This document shows, one piece after another, positions 1 to 9,584 of a stretch of 64,000 nt of DNA. The stretch lies in NCBI RefSeq assembly GCF_025244905.1, contig NZ_CP104285.1, positions 992,001 through 1,056,000 on the forward strand, given 5' to 3'. The notes below the pieces were generated by a model. The model was given only the letters and a program-made list of their open reading frames with translations, did no database searches and was not told the DNA's origin. The first letter of the stretch is position 1; every line of letters starts with the position of its first letter. The DNA is from Enterobacter mori. Its GTDB lineage: Bacteria; Pseudomonadota; Gammaproteobacteria; Enterobacterales; Enterobacteriaceae. The position numbers and the translations under genes are program-made.

Positions 1-1761
1 GGTGAGGATCCGGCCGTTCAAATCACTGGCGCGCGCGGTGTCGCCGCCAGTGAGCAAACGCTGATCCAGGTCCAGAAAACGTTACAAGAAGAAAAAATTA
101 CCGCTAAGTCTGTGGCACTGGAAGAGGGCGCAATTCTTGCTCGCTTCGACACCACCGACACGCAGCTCCGCGCCCGTGAAGCGCTGATGGGCGTGCTGGG
201 TGATAAGTATGTCGTGGCGCTTAACCTTGCTCCTGCAACCCCGCGTTGGCTGGCTGCGCTGAACGCAGAGCCAATGAAACTCGGTCTTGACCTGCGTGGC
301 GGCGTTCACTTCCTGATGGAAGTGGATATGGATACCGCGCTTGGCAAGCTGCAGGAACAGAACATCGACAGCCTGCGCAGCGATCTGCGTGAGAAAGGCA
401 TTGCGTACACAACCGTGCGTAAAGAAGATAACTACGGCATGAGCATCACGTTCCGCGACAGCGCGGCACGCGACCAGGCTGTAACTTACCTGTCTCAACG
501 TCACCGCGATCTGGTCATCACCTCTCAGGGCAGCAGCCAGCTGCGCGCGGTGATGACGGATGCACGTCTGAGCGAAGCGCGTGAATACGCCGTTCAGCAG
601 AACATCAACATTCTGCGTAACCGTGTAAACCAACTGGGCGTGGCCGAGCCGCTGGTACAGCGTCAGGGTGCTGACCGTATCGTGGTTGAACTGCCGGGTA
701 TCCAGGACACCGCGCGTGCGAAAGAGATTCTCGGTGCGACCGCGACGCTGGAATTCCGTCTGGTGAATACCAACGTCGATCAGTCCGCTGCCGCGTCTGG
801 CCGCATTCCGGGCGACTCCGAAGTGAAAGAGACCCGCGAAGGTCAGCCGGTTGTGCTGTACAAACGCGTGATCCTGACCGGTGACCACATCACCGACTCC
901 ACTTCAAGCCAGGATGAGTACAACCAGCCGCAGGTTAACATCTCGCTGGACAGCGCGGGTGGCAACATCATGTCGAACTTCACCAAGGACAATATCGGTA
1001 AGCCGATGGCGACCCTGTTCGTGGAGTACAAAGACAGCGGTAAGAAAGATGCCAAAGGCCGTTCCGTTCTGGTGAAAGAGGAAGAGGTGATTAACATCGC
1101 CAATATCCAGTCTCGTCTGGGTAACAGCTTCCGTATCACCGGTATCAACAACCCGAATGAAGCCCGCCAGCTTTCACTGCTGCTGCGTGCCGGTGCGCTG
1201 ATTGCGCCAATTCAAATTGTTGAAGAACGTACCATTGGTCCTACCCTGGGTATGCAGAACATCAAACAGGGCCTGGAAGCGTGTCTGGCCGGTCTGGTGG
1301 TCTCCATTATCTTTATGATCTTCTTCTATAAGAAGTTTGGTCTGATTGCGACCTCCGCGCTGCTGGCGAACCTGGTGCTGATCATCGGTATCATGTCCCT
1401 GCTGCCGGGCGCAACGCTGACCATGCCAGGTATAGCGGGTATCGTTCTAACCCTTGCGGTGGCGGTCGACGCTAACGTACTGATAAACGAACGTATCAAA
1501 GAAGAGTTGAGCAACGGTCGCTCTGTGCAACAGGCGATTGAAGAAGGTTACAAAGGTGCGTTCAGCTCTATCTTCGATGCGAACGTAACAACACTGATTA
1601 AGGTTCTTATCCTGTATGCAGTGGGTACTGGCGCGATCAAAGGCTTTGCGATTACTACCGGTATCGGTGTTGCAACGTCAATGTTTACCGCTATTGTCGG
1701 CACCCGTGCCATCGTGAACCTGCTGTACGGCGGCAAGCGCGTCAAAAAGCTGTCTATCTGA
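1..1761 (+). CDS. secD: Protein translocase subunit SecD, 3' part
   Basis: SecD works with SecF and YajC beside SecYEG in the inner membrane and uses proton motive force to help release exported proteins on the periplasmic side. The reading frame is open from base 1, so the start lies outside the window. 586 residues are visible against about 615 in E. coli, so roughly 29 residues and the first membrane helix are missing. The large periplasmic P1 region is followed by five hydrophobic helices in the last 170 residues. The family motif around DLRGGVHF is seen near base 290. The stop TGA overlaps the AGGAG ribosome site of secF, so the two are co-translated. Confidence 0.98.
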   Translation, partial: GEDPAVQITGARGVAASEQTLIQVQKTLQEEKITAKSVALEEGAILARFDTTDTQLRAREALMGVLGDKYVVALNLAPATPRWLAALNAEPMKLGLDLRGGVHFLMEVDMDTALGKLQEQNIDSLRSDLREKGIAYTTVRKEDNYGMSITFRDSAARDQAVTYLSQRHRDLVITSQGSSQLRAVMTDARLSEAREYAVQQNINILRNRVNQLGVAEPLVQRQGADRIVVELPGIQDTARAKEILGATATLEFRLVNTNVDQSAAASGRIPGDSEVKETREGQPVVLYKRVILTGDHITDSTSSQDEYNQPQVNISLDSAGGNIMSNFTKDNIGKPMATLFVEYKDSGKKDAKGRSVLVKEEEVINIANIQSRLGNSFRITGINNPNEARQLSLLLRAGALIAPIQIVEERTIGPTLGMQNIKQGLEACLAGLVVSIIFMIFFYKKFGLIATSALLANLVLIIGIMSLLPGATLTMPGIAGIVLTLAVAVDANVLINERIKEELSNGRSVQQAIEEGYKGAFSSIFDANVTTLIKVLILYAVGTGAIKGFAITTGIGVATSMFTAIVGTRAIVNLLYGGKRVKKLSI

Positions 1762-1771
1762 GGAGTGCGTT

Positions 1772-2743
1772 GTGGCACAGGAATATACTGTTGAACAATT
1801 GAACCACGGCCGTAAAGTCTGGGACTTTATGCGCTGGGACTACTGGGCCTTCGGCATTTCAGGTTTTCTGCTGATTCTGTCCATCGTCATTATGGGCGTG
1901 AAAGGCTTTAACTGGGGTCTGGATTTTACCGGTGGTACGGTAATTGAAATCTCCCTGGAAAAACCGGTCGATATGGACGAAATGCGCCTGTCGCTGCAGA
2001 AAGCGGGCTTTGAAGAGCCGCTGCTGCAAAACTTCGGCAGCAGTCGTGACATCATGGTGCGTATGCCACCGGTGCACGATGCTAACGGCAGCCAGGAGCT
2101 GGGCAGCAAGGTCGTTCACGTTATTAACGAATCGACCAGCCAGAACGCAACGGTTAAGCGTATTGAGTTCGTTGGCCCGAGCGTGGGTGCGGACCTGGCG
2201 CAAACCGGCGCGATGGCGTTGATGGTGGCGCTGATTTCCATCCTGATCTACGTTGGTTTCCGCTTCGAGTGGCGACTGGCGGCAGGTGTGGTTATCGCTC
2301 TGGCGCACGACGTGGTCATCACCATGGGCGTACTGTCTCTGTTCCACATTGAGATTGACCTGACGATTGTGGCATCCCTGATGTCCGTTATCGGTTACTC
2401 ACTGAACGACAGTATCGTGGTATCTGACCGTATTCGTGAAAACTTCCGTAAGATCCGTCGCGGTACGCCGTACGAAATCTTCAACGTGTCGTTGACCCAG
2501 ACGCTGCACCGTACCTTGATCACATCCGGAACGACCTTAATGGTTATCCTGATGCTGTATCTCTTCGGTGGTCCGGTGCTGGAAGGCTTCTCGCTGACCA
2601 TGCTGATTGGTGTGTCTATCGGTACGGCGTCGTCTATTTACGTCGCGTCCGCACTGGCACTGAAACTCGGCATGAAGCGCGAGCACCTGCTCCAGCAGAA
2701 AGTCGAAAAAGAAGGGGCGGATCAGCCGTCAATTCTGCCGTAA
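1772..2743 (+). CDS. secF: Protein translocase subunit SecF
   Basis: SecF is the 323-residue partner of SecD in the Sec translocase. It has a cytoplasmic N-terminus, one helix near residues 23-42, a periplasmic P4 domain with the [11 protein letters not shown] motif, and five C-terminal helices. The start is GTG, 10 bases after the secD stop, with AGGAG at 1761-1765. Length and sequence match the E. coli protein closely. A hairpin with a T-run follows the stop, so secDF ends here. Confidence 0.98.
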   Translation: MAQEYTVEQLNHGRKVWDFMRWDYWAFGISGFLLILSIVIMGVKGFNWGLDFTGGTVIEISLEKPVDMDEMRLSLQKAGFEEPLLQNFGSSRDIMVRMPPVHDANGSQELGSKVVHVINESTSQNATVKRIEFVGPSVGADLAQTGAMALMVALISILIYVGFRFEWRLAAGVVIALAHDVVITMGVLSLFHIEIDLTIVASLMSVIGYSLNDSIVVSDRIRENFRKIRRGTPYEIFNVSLTQTLHRTLITSGTTLMVILMLYLFGGPVLEGFSLTMLIGVSIGTASSIYVASALALKLGMKREHLLQQKVEKEGADQPSILP

Positions 2744-2765
2744 GACAGTGTCTTACGCGTTATCG

Positions 2766-2798
2766 AAATCCCGGTCGGCTGGCCGGGATTTTTTTTGC
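2766..2798 (+). terminator. Rho-independent terminator after secF
   Basis: Inverted arms AAATCCCGG and CCGGGATTT enclose an 8-base loop and are followed by a run of T. It separates the secDF operon from the VOC/regulator pair. Confidence 0.9.
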
Positions 2799-2814
2799 CT
2801 GTTCCTGACATACA

Positions 2815-2838
2815 CTCCTGACAGTATGCTGTCAGGAG
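2815..2838. promoter_or_regulatory. Perfect palindrome, candidate operator of the WYL regulator
   Basis: Two perfect 10-base arms, CTCCTGACAG and CTGTCAGGAG, flank the spacer TATG. A further half-like copy (TTCCTGACA) lies at 2802-2810. The site is about 48 bases before the VOC gene and has no T-run after it, so it looks like a repressor site rather than a terminator. Assigning it to the regulator at 3266-3946 is an inference from position. Confidence 0.6.
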
Positions 2839-2885
2839 CCCTGTCGTAGACTCCTTCTGAACCCAAACAACAGGCAGGAGGATGT

Positions 2886-3251
2886 ATGAAAAGTGTGATT
2901 AACTGGTTTGAAATCCCGGTCGCCGATATGGATCGCGCCATCAAATTTTATGAACCGGTAATGCAGGTTACGCTGAAGCGGGAGAAAATGGACGTTGCAG
3001 AGCTGGCGATTTTCCCGCACGAAGACCCGGCAACCGGCGGCGCGCTGGCGAAATTTGACGGCGTTACGCCGTCGCAGCAGGGCGCTATTATTTATCTGCA
3101 TACTGACAATCTGGCGGCCACGCTTGATCGTATTGCCTCTGCAGGCGGTGCGTGCGTCTTTGGTCCGCTGGAATTGCCGCGAGGCATTGGCACCATTGCT
3201 TTGTTCACCGACAGCGAAGGTAATCGCGTCGGCCTTCATCAACCGGCCTGA
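2886..3251 (+). CDS. VOC (glyoxalase/bleomycin-resistance fold) family protein
   Basis: A 121-residue protein of the vicinal oxygen chelate fold. It opens with the usual NWFEIPVADMDRAIKFYE segment and ends with a second beta-alpha-beta unit carrying FTDSEGNRVGLHQ, whose histidine and the upstream glutamates could bind metal. Family members include glyoxalases, dioxygenases and drug-binding proteins, and the substrate cannot be told from sequence. The ribosome site is GGAGG just before ATG at 2886. It is 14 bases upstream of a WYL-domain regulator and probably co-transcribed with it. In E. coli K-12 the gene yajD occupies this place between secF and tsx. Confidence 0.85.
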   Translation: MKSVINWFEIPVADMDRAIKFYEPVMQVTLKREKMDVAELAIFPHEDPATGGALAKFDGVTPSQQGAIIYLHTDNLAATLDRIASAGGACVFGPLELPRGIGTIALFTDSEGNRVGLHQPA

Positions 3252-3265
3252 GAGCAAAAGAGACG

Positions 3266-3946
3266 ATGACCCGACGCGCTGACCGTTTGTTTCAGATTGT
3301 GCAGATCCTGCGGGGCAGGCGTCTGACAACGGCAGCGCATCTGGCGGAGCGGCTCGGCGTCTCCGAGCGCACGATCTATCGTGATATCCGCGACCTGTCG
3401 CTTTCCGGCGTGCCGGTGGAAGGTGAGGCGGGGAGCGGATATCGGCTGATGTCGGGTTTTGACCTGCCGCCGCTGATGCTGACAAATAAAGAGTCCGAGG
3501 CGCTGATCGTCGCGATCCGCCTGCTTAAAACCTGGGGAGGGGAATCGCTGTCGCGCGAGCTGGAGTCGGCCCAGGAGAAGGTGCTGGCGATCCTGCCCGA
3601 GGAGAGCCGACGCAAGGCAGAGCAGACGCGAATTTATGCGCCGGATATTGCGCTTCAGCCCCATTCTCGCAGCGGATTTGATGTGATTCATCAGGCGATA
3701 TCTGCGCAGCGCGTGCTGGCGCTGCACTACCGTGATGAGGCCGGGCAGTTAACCTGGCGTAAGGTGCAGCCGCTTGGGCTGTTCTTCTGGGGGGAGCATT
3801 GGCTTTTGGCTGCGTGGTGCGAGCGGCGCGATGACTACCGCTGTTTCCGGCTCGACAGGTGTTTGAATATTGCACTGACGGAAAGACGCTTTAGCGAGAG
3901 CGCGGATCGCTCGCTCGCGGATTTTTTGCGGAAGGTTAAGCAGTGA
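3266..3946 (+). CDS. YafY-type HTH/WYL-domain transcriptional regulator
   Basis: A 226-residue regulator. The N-terminal helix-turn-helix (HTH_11/DeoR-like, about residues 5-60) reads LAERLGVSERTIYRDIRDL. The WYL domain lies at about residues 130-215 and contains LHYRDEAGQLTWRKVQPLGL and a conserved arginine-rich end. Relatives often control the enzyme gene next to them, and WYL domains sense ligands that are mostly unknown. The start ATG follows the VOC gene closely, so both probably form one autoregulated unit using the palindrome at 2815-2838. The effector is unknown. Confidence 0.85.
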   Translation: MTRRADRLFQIVQILRGRRLTTAAHLAERLGVSERTIYRDIRDLSLSGVPVEGEAGSGYRLMSGFDLPPLMLTNKESEALIVAIRLLKTWGGESLSRELESAQEKVLAILPEESRRKAEQTRIYAPDIALQPHSRSGFDVIHQAISAQRVLALHYRDEAGQLTWRKVQPLGLFFWGEHWLLAAWCERRDDYRCFRLDRCLNIALTERRFSESADRSLADFLRKVKQ

Positions 3947-3971
3947 AAAGCCAGCTCTTGAGCTGGCTTTT
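3946..3971 (+). terminator. Terminator after the WYL regulator
   Basis: AAAAGCCAGCTC and GAGCTGGCTTTT form a 12-base-pair hairpin with a 2-base loop directly after the stop codon. The T-run is short and built into the stem. Confidence 0.75.
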
Positions 3972-3972
3972 G

Positions 3973-4060
3973 CGCCGGGTGGCGCTTCGCTTACCCGGCC
4001 TACGATTTGTGCCGTTATCGGGTTTTGTAGGCCGGGTAAGGCGTAGCCGCCACCCGGCAC
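3973..4060. repeat. Paired REP elements (BIME)
   Basis: Two inverted REP units (GCCGGGTGGCG... and ...CGCCACCCGGC) are separated by a short spacer. They lie between the convergent WYL regulator and tsx genes. The same unit recurs near 9541, 15287, 18951 and 48319. Confidence 0.9.
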
Positions 4061-4071
4061 CAACCACAAGG

Positions 4072-4956
4072 TTAGAAGTTATAACCTACAACCAGGTAAC
4101 CACCCCAACCGGTAGAACGGACGCTGAAATCGCCGTTACCGAAGTTCAGGCTCGCGTCGTCGTTCCACTGACCACCGTTATGCCAGTAACGCGCAACAAC
4201 AGAGTAGTGCCAGTGATCGTAGTTCAGCGCCAGGATGTGGCTGGAAGCGATGGAGTCGTTGGTGCGCGCTTTTCTGCCGTTCAGGTCGCGGAAATCGTTG
4301 TCGCCCAGGTCTGAGCCCCAGTCAAAGTTGGTGAAACCGATGTAGCTCAGGTTGCCGCCCCACAGCTGGGTGATTGGCACAAAGTATTTCACTTTGAAAC
4401 GGTAGCCGTCCCACTCGTTTTCGTTCGCGGCACCGTAGTTCTGCCACTGGTACTTCGCGTACACGTTCATGGACAGGCTCATTGGCAGACCGGTATCGAT
4501 GTCCGTACCCAGACCCATGTACCAGGTGCTCTGACGACCGGACTTGTTACGGCCCATGTCGTAGATATAGTTGTTTGCGAAGTACCACTCTTTGAACGGA
4601 CCAAACGCCAGGCTGGTGCCCGTCAGCTTATCAATAGAGAAGCGTGGTTCGATCTCCATGAACAGCGGAGAACCGTGGTTCCAGATACCTTTCGCGTCGG
4701 TGTTACCACCGAAGAAGACCGGTGCATCCATATATCCATAGAAATCAAACCAGTCTTTCTTGGCGAACGCTTCGTATTCCAGATAGGTATCGTTGCGGAT
4801 CTGAGGTCCGAAACGGGTGTGGTAGCTGCCAACCACGTTAACGCTCTGGTGCCACCAGTCGGAGAGGTATTGTGGTTTATCGTTTTCCGCTGCGTTAACA
4901 GTGAAAGAGGAGGAGAGTGCCAGTACAGCACCCGCTGCGAGTAATGTTTTTTTCAT
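4072..4956 (-). CDS. tsx: Nucleoside-specific channel-forming outer membrane protein Tsx
   Basis: Tsx is a 12-stranded outer-membrane beta-barrel that passes nucleosides and deoxynucleosides. In E. coli it is also the receptor for phage T6 and colicin K. Here it has 294 residues, the E. coli length. It has a cleavable signal peptide ([20 protein letters not shown], cleaved after VNA) and ends with the barrel signature LVVGYNF, with a terminal phenylalanine. The ATG at 4956 matches the known mature protein; an in-frame start 60 bases upstream would add a non-signal extension. A loop near 4270-4320 differs from E. coli, as expected for a phage-exposed loop. Confidence 0.97.
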   Translation of the reverse strand: MKKTLLAAGAVLALSSSFTVNAAENDKPQYLSDWWHQSVNVVGSYHTRFGPQIRNDTYLEYEAFAKKDWFDFYGYMDAPVFFGGNTDAKGIWNHGSPLFMEIEPRFSIDKLTGTSLAFGPFKEWYFANNYIYDMGRNKSGRQSTWYMGLGTDIDTGLPMSLSMNVYAKYQWQNYGAANENEWDGYRFKVKYFVPITQLWGGNLSYIGFTNFDWGSDLGDNDFRDLNGRKARTNDSIASSHILALNYDHWHYSVVARYWHNGGQWNDDASLNFGNGDFSVRSTGWGGYLVVGYNF

Positions 4957-5068
4957 AATCATGCCACTGATTGAAATTCCCTTCCGGGAGTGAAAAATGC
5001 GCGATTTGCGTATCAAAATATTTCGTGTTTCTGCGGAGCCTATTATAGGAATCCTTGCTCACAAAAAT

Positions 5069-5084
5069 ATGTGTTGTTTCACAT
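5069..5084 (-). promoter_or_regulatory. CRP-like site in the tsx promoter region
   Basis: ATGTGTTGTTTCACAT is a near-symmetric CRP-type sequence about 115 bases before the tsx start. In E. coli, tsx is activated by CRP and repressed by CytR and DeoR. The CytR and DeoR sites could not be placed with confidence. Confidence 0.5.
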
Positions 5085-5187
5085 ATCTCTCACATGCGTA
5101 ATCGATTGCGTTCACGTTTGCGTACTTTAAACGGCCGGGATTGTAACGGCAAACATTTATGTTGCCAATCCATACGAAATGTAAATG

Positions 5188-5215
5188 TTAGCGGAGTGAC
5201 ATTTCACTCCGCTAA
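5188..5215 (-). terminator. Hairpin after yajI
   Basis: TTAGCGGAGTG and CACTCCGCTAA form an 11-base-pair stem with a 6-base loop just beyond the yajI stop. On the minus strand the following bases are not a clean T-run, so termination may be partial. Confidence 0.55.
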
Positions 5216-5224
5216 AAGGGCAGG

Positions 5225-5764
5225 TTATTGCGCGGCGGGTTGAATGTCGTGAATGCGGATAAAGCCCAGCTGTTCTGGAGTGAGTCCGCTAAGCTGTAGC
5301 GGGATATCAACATCGCTCGGGGCCAGCGTGCTGGCGGGGGCGGTGAAGAGCTGATTCTTCACGTTCACTTCCTGGTAGCTTTCTGTGGTGCCCTGAATCT
5401 GGCCCCACTCTACGGTGCCGCTGAATGCGGGAAGCGGATCGTTGGATTCACCCTGAATGCGTAATGTTGCGCGAGTACCATCGGCATTCGCTGCAACATT
5501 CACCATAGACATCTTTAACGTGCCAATCTGGCTGTTCAGACGCGCGGGCGTTTTGGCACCCGGCAGCAAATAGACGCCGCTGCTGGATTTCGCATTCAGC
5601 GCATTTTGCTGGGTGATTTTCACGGTCTCTTTGTTCAGCTTGTCCATGGCCGCATTGAGCGTGTTCACGCTTTGTTTCATTTCGCGGACTTCAGTTTGCT
5701 GTGCACAGGCGCTTAGGGTAAAGAGGCTCCCCACCAGCAGAATTCTCAGGTAACGTCTTGTCAT
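5225..5764 (-). CDS. yajI: YajI-family lipoprotein (DUF3251)
   Basis: A 179-residue predicted lipoprotein with signal peptide MTRRYLRILLVGSLFTLSAC. The lipobox cysteine is residue 20. A short coiled-coil-like stretch (about 25-50) is followed by a beta-rich domain. Its position between tsx and nrdR matches E. coli yajI, a lipoprotein of unknown function. The ATG at 5764 is chosen because it puts the signal peptide at the N-terminus; the frame opens 63 bases further upstream. Confidence 0.85.
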   Translation of the reverse strand: MTRRYLRILLVGSLFTLSACAQQTEVREMKQSVNTLNAAMDKLNKETVKITQQNALNAKSSSGVYLLPGAKTPARLNSQIGTLKMSMVNVAANADGTRATLRIQGESNDPLPAFSGTVEWGQIQGTTESYQEVNVKNQLFTAPASTLAPSDVDIPLQLSGLTPEQLGFIRIHDIQPAAQ

Positions 5765-5880
5765 TGCGTTTATTTCCTTGAAATAACGGATCTCCTTTAT
5801 GGTAGCCAGCTTCAGTGTGTCTGACATAGATCCTTTGTCTCAAAAAGCTCTTCCTTTGTTGTCAGGCCAGATCAGGGTAA

Positions 5881-6366
<486 letters not shown>

Positions 6367-6370
6367 GCCC

Positions 6371-7474
6371 ATGCAGGACGAGATGTACATGGCACGAGCC
6401 ATGAAGCTGGCGCAGCGTGGTCGTTTTACTACCCACCCGAACCCGAATGTAGGGTGCGTTATTGTCAAAGATGGCGAGATCGTGGGCGAAGGTTACCACC
6501 TTCGTGCGGGCGAGCCCCATGCCGAGGTGCATGCCTTGCGCATGGCGGGCGAGAAGGCGCGCGGTGCAACGGCCTACGTTACGCTCGAGCCCTGCAGCCA
6601 TCACGGGCGTACGCCGCCGTGCTGTGAGGCGCTGATTGCGGCGGGTGTGTCGCGCGTGGTTGCATCAATGCAGGACCCGAATCCGCAGGTGGCCGGACGC
6701 GGGCTGTATCGACTCCAGCAGGAAGGCATTGACGTCAGCCACGGGTTGATGATGCAAGATGCGGAAGCGATTAACAAAGGCTTCCTGAAGCGTATGCGTA
6801 CCGGGTTCCCGTACATTCAGCTCAAGCTGGGTGCCTCGCTGGACGGTCGTACGGCGATGGCAAACGGCGAAAGCCAGTGGATCACCTCGCCGCAGGCAAG
6901 GCGCGATGTGCAACGTCTGCGTGCGCAAAGCCATGCTATTCTCACCAGCAGTGAAACCGTTTTGGCTGACGATCCTGCCATGACCGTGCGCTGGGACGAA
7001 CTGAATGCCGATACCCAGGCGCTTTACCCGCAGGAGAACCTGCGTCAGCCGCTGCGCATTATTATTGATAGCCAGAACCGCGTGACGCCGGATCACCGCA
7101 TCGTGCAGCAGCCGGGTGAAACCTGGATTGCCCGCACGAAGGAAGATACGCGTAAATGGCCGGAAGGCGTGCGCAGCATCATGGTGCCGGAGCATAACGG
7201 GCACCTGGATTTAGTGGTGCTGATGATGTTGCTCGGCAAGCAGCAGGTCAACAGCATCTGGGTCGAAGCCGGGCCTACGCTCGCCGGTGCGCTCTCACAG
7301 GCTGGGCTGGTGGATGAACTGATTGTCTACGTTGCGCCTAAACTGTTGGGCTGTGACGCGCGCGGCCTGTTTGTGCTGCCTGGCCTTGAAAAACTGGCCG
7401 ACGCACCACAACTCAGATTCAGCGAGATTCGTCCGGTGGGTCCGGATGTCTGCCTCCATTTAACGACAGCGTAA
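6371..7474 (+). CDS. ribD: Bifunctional diaminohydroxyphosphoribosylaminopyrimidine deaminase / uracil reductase RibD
   Basis: RibD carries out the second and third steps of riboflavin synthesis. The N-terminal deaminase domain (about 1-145) has the zinc motif HAEVHAL and PCSHHGRTPPC. The C-terminal NADPH-dependent reductase domain (about 147-367) contains KLGASLDGRTA. At 367 residues it equals the E. coli length. It is translationally close to nrdR and followed 87 bases later by ribH. Confidence 0.97.
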   Translation: MQDEMYMARAMKLAQRGRFTTHPNPNVGCVIVKDGEIVGEGYHLRAGEPHAEVHALRMAGEKARGATAYVTLEPCSHHGRTPPCCEALIAAGVSRVVASMQDPNPQVAGRGLYRLQQEGIDVSHGLMMQDAEAINKGFLKRMRTGFPYIQLKLGASLDGRTAMANGESQWITSPQARRDVQRLRAQSHAILTSSETVLADDPAMTVRWDELNADTQALYPQENLRQPLRIIIDSQNRVTPDHRIVQQPGETWIARTKEDTRKWPEGVRSIMVPEHNGHLDLVVLMMLLGKQQVNSIWVEAGPTLAGALSQAGLVDELIVYVAPKLLGCDARGLFVLPGLEKLADAPQLRFSEIRPVGPDVCLHLTTA

Positions 7475-7561
7475 TTGCTCCCGAAATAGGGAAGCAGGGC
7501 GCAAAGTATTATGATAAAATCCGCCCCCCTGCGGGGCCAAATGAACCCGTAAAGGAAGAGT

Positions 7562-8032
7562 ATGAACATTATTGAAGCTGCTGTAGCTACCCCGGACGCT
7601 CGCGTCGCCATCACCATTGCGCGTTTCAACAACTTCATCAACGACAGCCTGCTGGAAGGTGCGATTGACGCCCTGAAACGTATCGGCCAGGTTAAAGATG
7701 ACAACATTACCGTTGTTTGGGTTCCAGGCGCTTACGAACTGCCACTGGCGGCGGGCGCGCTGGCGAAAACCGGTAAATACGACGCGGTGATTGCGCTGGG
7801 TACTGTTATTCGTGGCGGCACTGCGCACTTCGAATACGTTGCGGGCGGTGCAAGCAATGGTCTGGCTCACGTTGCACAGGATGCTGAAATTCCTGTCGCA
7901 TTCGGCGTGCTGACTACCGAAAGTATTGAACAAGCCATCGAACGTGCTGGCACTAAAGCCGGTAACAAAGGTGCAGAAGCTGCACTGACCGCGCTTGAAA
8001 TGATCAATGTATTGAAAGCCATCAAGGCCTGA
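7562..8032 (+). CDS. ribH: 6,7-dimethyl-8-ribityllumazine synthase
   Basis: RibH (RibE in some E. coli maps) condenses 3,4-dihydroxybutanone 4-phosphate with the pyrimidine made by the RibD pathway, giving the riboflavin precursor lumazine. It normally forms a 60-subunit shell. The 156-residue protein shows the conserved [12 protein letters not shown] and [12 protein letters not shown] segments, the latter with the catalytic histidine. A strong AAGGAAGAG ribosome site precedes ATG. No FMN riboswitch is visible here. Confidence 0.97.
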   Translation: MNIIEAAVATPDARVAITIARFNNFINDSLLEGAIDALKRIGQVKDDNITVVWVPGAYELPLAAGALAKTGKYDAVIALGTVIRGGTAHFEYVAGGASNGLAHVAQDAEIPVAFGVLTTESIEQAIERAGTKAGNKGAEAALTALEMINVLKAIKA

Positions 8033-8053
8033 TTTTTTTGTAAGGGGAATTCC

Positions 8054-8473
8054 GTGAAACCTGCTGCTCGTCGCCGCGCCCGTGAATGTGCCGTTCAGGC
8101 GCTTTACTCCTGGCAGTTGTCCCAGAACGACATCGCTGATGTTGAATACCAGTTCCTGTCAGAACAGGACGTGAAAGACGTCGATGTTCTGTACTTCCGT
8201 GAACTGCTGTCGGGAGTGGCGACTAATAGCGCGTATCTCGATGGTCTGATGAAGCCATACCTGTCTCGTTTGCTCGAAGAGCTGGGCCAGGTGGAAAAAG
8301 CAGTGTTGCGTATCGCGCTGTTTGAGCTGTCTAAACGTGATGATGTGCCGTACAAAGTGGCCATCAACGAAGCGATCGAACTGGCGAAAACCTTCGGCGC
8401 TGAAGACAGCCACAAATTTGTAAACGGCGTACTTGATAAAGCAGCACCTGCGATCCGTCCCCACAAAAAGTGA
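8054..8473 (+). CDS. nusB: Transcription antitermination protein NusB
   Basis: NusB binds boxA RNA together with NusE (S10) and supports antitermination in rRNA operons. The 139-residue all-helical protein starts [20 protein letters not shown] with GTG, preceded by TAAGGGGA. It is 21 bases after ribH, as in E. coli, and is followed by a strong hairpin. Confidence 0.97.
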   Translation: MKPAARRRARECAVQALYSWQLSQNDIADVEYQFLSEQDVKDVDVLYFRELLSGVATNSAYLDGLMKPYLSRLLEELGQVEKAVLRIALFELSKRDDVPYKVAINEAIELAKTFGAEDSHKFVNGVLDKAAPAIRPHKK

Positions 8474-8478
8474 TCCGC

Positions 8479-8527
8479 AAACCGGAGTTCTGCATTGCCT
8501 GACGGGCAGTGCGGCTCCGGTTTTTTC
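8479..8527 (+). terminator. Terminator between nusB and thiL
   Basis: An outer stem AACCGGAG/CTCCGGTT encloses an inner hairpin around GACGGG and is followed by TTTTTTC. Because thiL lies only 24 bases further on in the same direction, it may attenuate rather than fully stop transcription into thiL. Confidence 0.85.
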
Positions 8528-8550
8528 TTTTATTTGCTGAGGCATAACGT

Positions 8551-9522
8551 ATGGCATGCGGCGAATTCTCCCTGATTGCCCGTTATTTCGACCGTGTCAG
8601 AACCTCTCGTCTTGATGTTGAAACCGGCATTGGCGATGACTGTGCACTTCTCAATATTCCCGAAAAACAGACGCTGGCAATCAGCACCGACACCCTGGTG
8701 TGCGGACGTCATTTCCTGCCCGATATCGATCCTGCCGATCTTGCGTATAAAGCGCTGGCGGTGAACGTTAGCGATTTGGCGGCAATGGGTGCCGATCCTG
8801 CCTGGCTGACGCTGGCTCTGACGCTGCCAGAGGTAGATGAAGCCTGGCTGGAAGCGTTTAGCGACGCGTTGTTTGAACAGCTGAATTATTACGATATGCA
8901 GCTGATTGGCGGTGATACCACTTCCGGGCCACTGTCGATGACGCTGGCGATCCACGGCTATGTGCCGCTCGGCCGCGCGCTGAAGCGTTCAGGGGCAAAA
9001 CCGGGCGACTGGATCTATGTGACCGGTACGCCGGGTGACAGCGCAGCAGGGCTGGCGATCCTCCAGGATCGCTTAACCGTGAAGGACGCCGACGATGCGG
9101 CGTATCTGGTGAAACGCCATCTGCGGCCGACGCCGCGTATTCTGCACGGTCAGGCGCTGCGCGAGCGGGCAAGCTCGGCTATCGATCTCTCTGACGGGCT
9201 TATCTCAGATCTCGGCCATATCCTGAAGGCCAGCGGTGTCGGCGCGCGCGTTGACCTGGATCTGTTCCCGCTGTCAGAGGAACTGCTTCGTCATGTGGAA
9301 CCTGAGCAGGCGCTGCGCTGGGCGCTCTCCGGTGGTGAAGACTACGAACTGTGCTTCACGGTACCTGAGCTCAACCGTGGCACGCTGGATGTGGCCTTAG
9401 CGCATCTTGGCGCGAAATTTACCTGTATTGGTCAGATCATGCCGGAGAGTGAAGGGCTGAAGTTTGTGAAAGACGGTGCGCCCGTTACGCTTGACTGGAA
9501 AGGGTACGATCACTTCGCGTGA
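8551..9522 (+). CDS. thiL: Thiamine-monophosphate kinase
   Basis: ThiL phosphorylates thiamine monophosphate to the active cofactor thiamine diphosphate. The 323-residue protein has the PurM/AIR-synthase-like fold with [15 protein letters not shown] and [13 protein letters not shown]. It ends GYDHFA, two residues short of the E. coli end (FATP). In E. coli the last codons of thiL overlap the start of pgpA. Here pgpA is gone and a REP unit follows, which explains the shortened tail. Catalytic segments are intact. Confidence 0.96.
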   Translation: MACGEFSLIARYFDRVRTSRLDVETGIGDDCALLNIPEKQTLAISTDTLVCGRHFLPDIDPADLAYKALAVNVSDLAAMGADPAWLTLALTLPEVDEAWLEAFSDALFEQLNYYDMQLIGGDTTSGPLSMTLAIHGYVPLGRALKRSGAKPGDWIYVTGTPGDSAAGLAILQDRLTVKDADDAAYLVKRHLRPTPRILHGQALRERASSAIDLSDGLISDLGHILKASGVGARVDLDLFPLSEELLRHVEPEQALRWALSGGEDYELCFTVPELNRGTLDVALAHLGAKFTCIGQIMPESEGLKFVKDGAPVTLDWKGYDHFA

Positions 9523-9540
9523 GTTTGTGCGCTCTGTATT

Positions 9541-9573
9541 GCCGGGTGGCGGTTCTGCCTTACCCGGCCTACA
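9541..9573. repeat. Single REP unit at the site of the missing pgpA gene
   Basis: GCCGGGTGGCGGTTCTGCCT followed by TACCCGGCCTAC is one REP unit. It fills half of the 62-base gap between thiL and yajO, where E. coli carries about 0.5 kb of pgpA. Confidence 0.85.
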
Positions 9574-9584
9574 AAAGATGGGGC

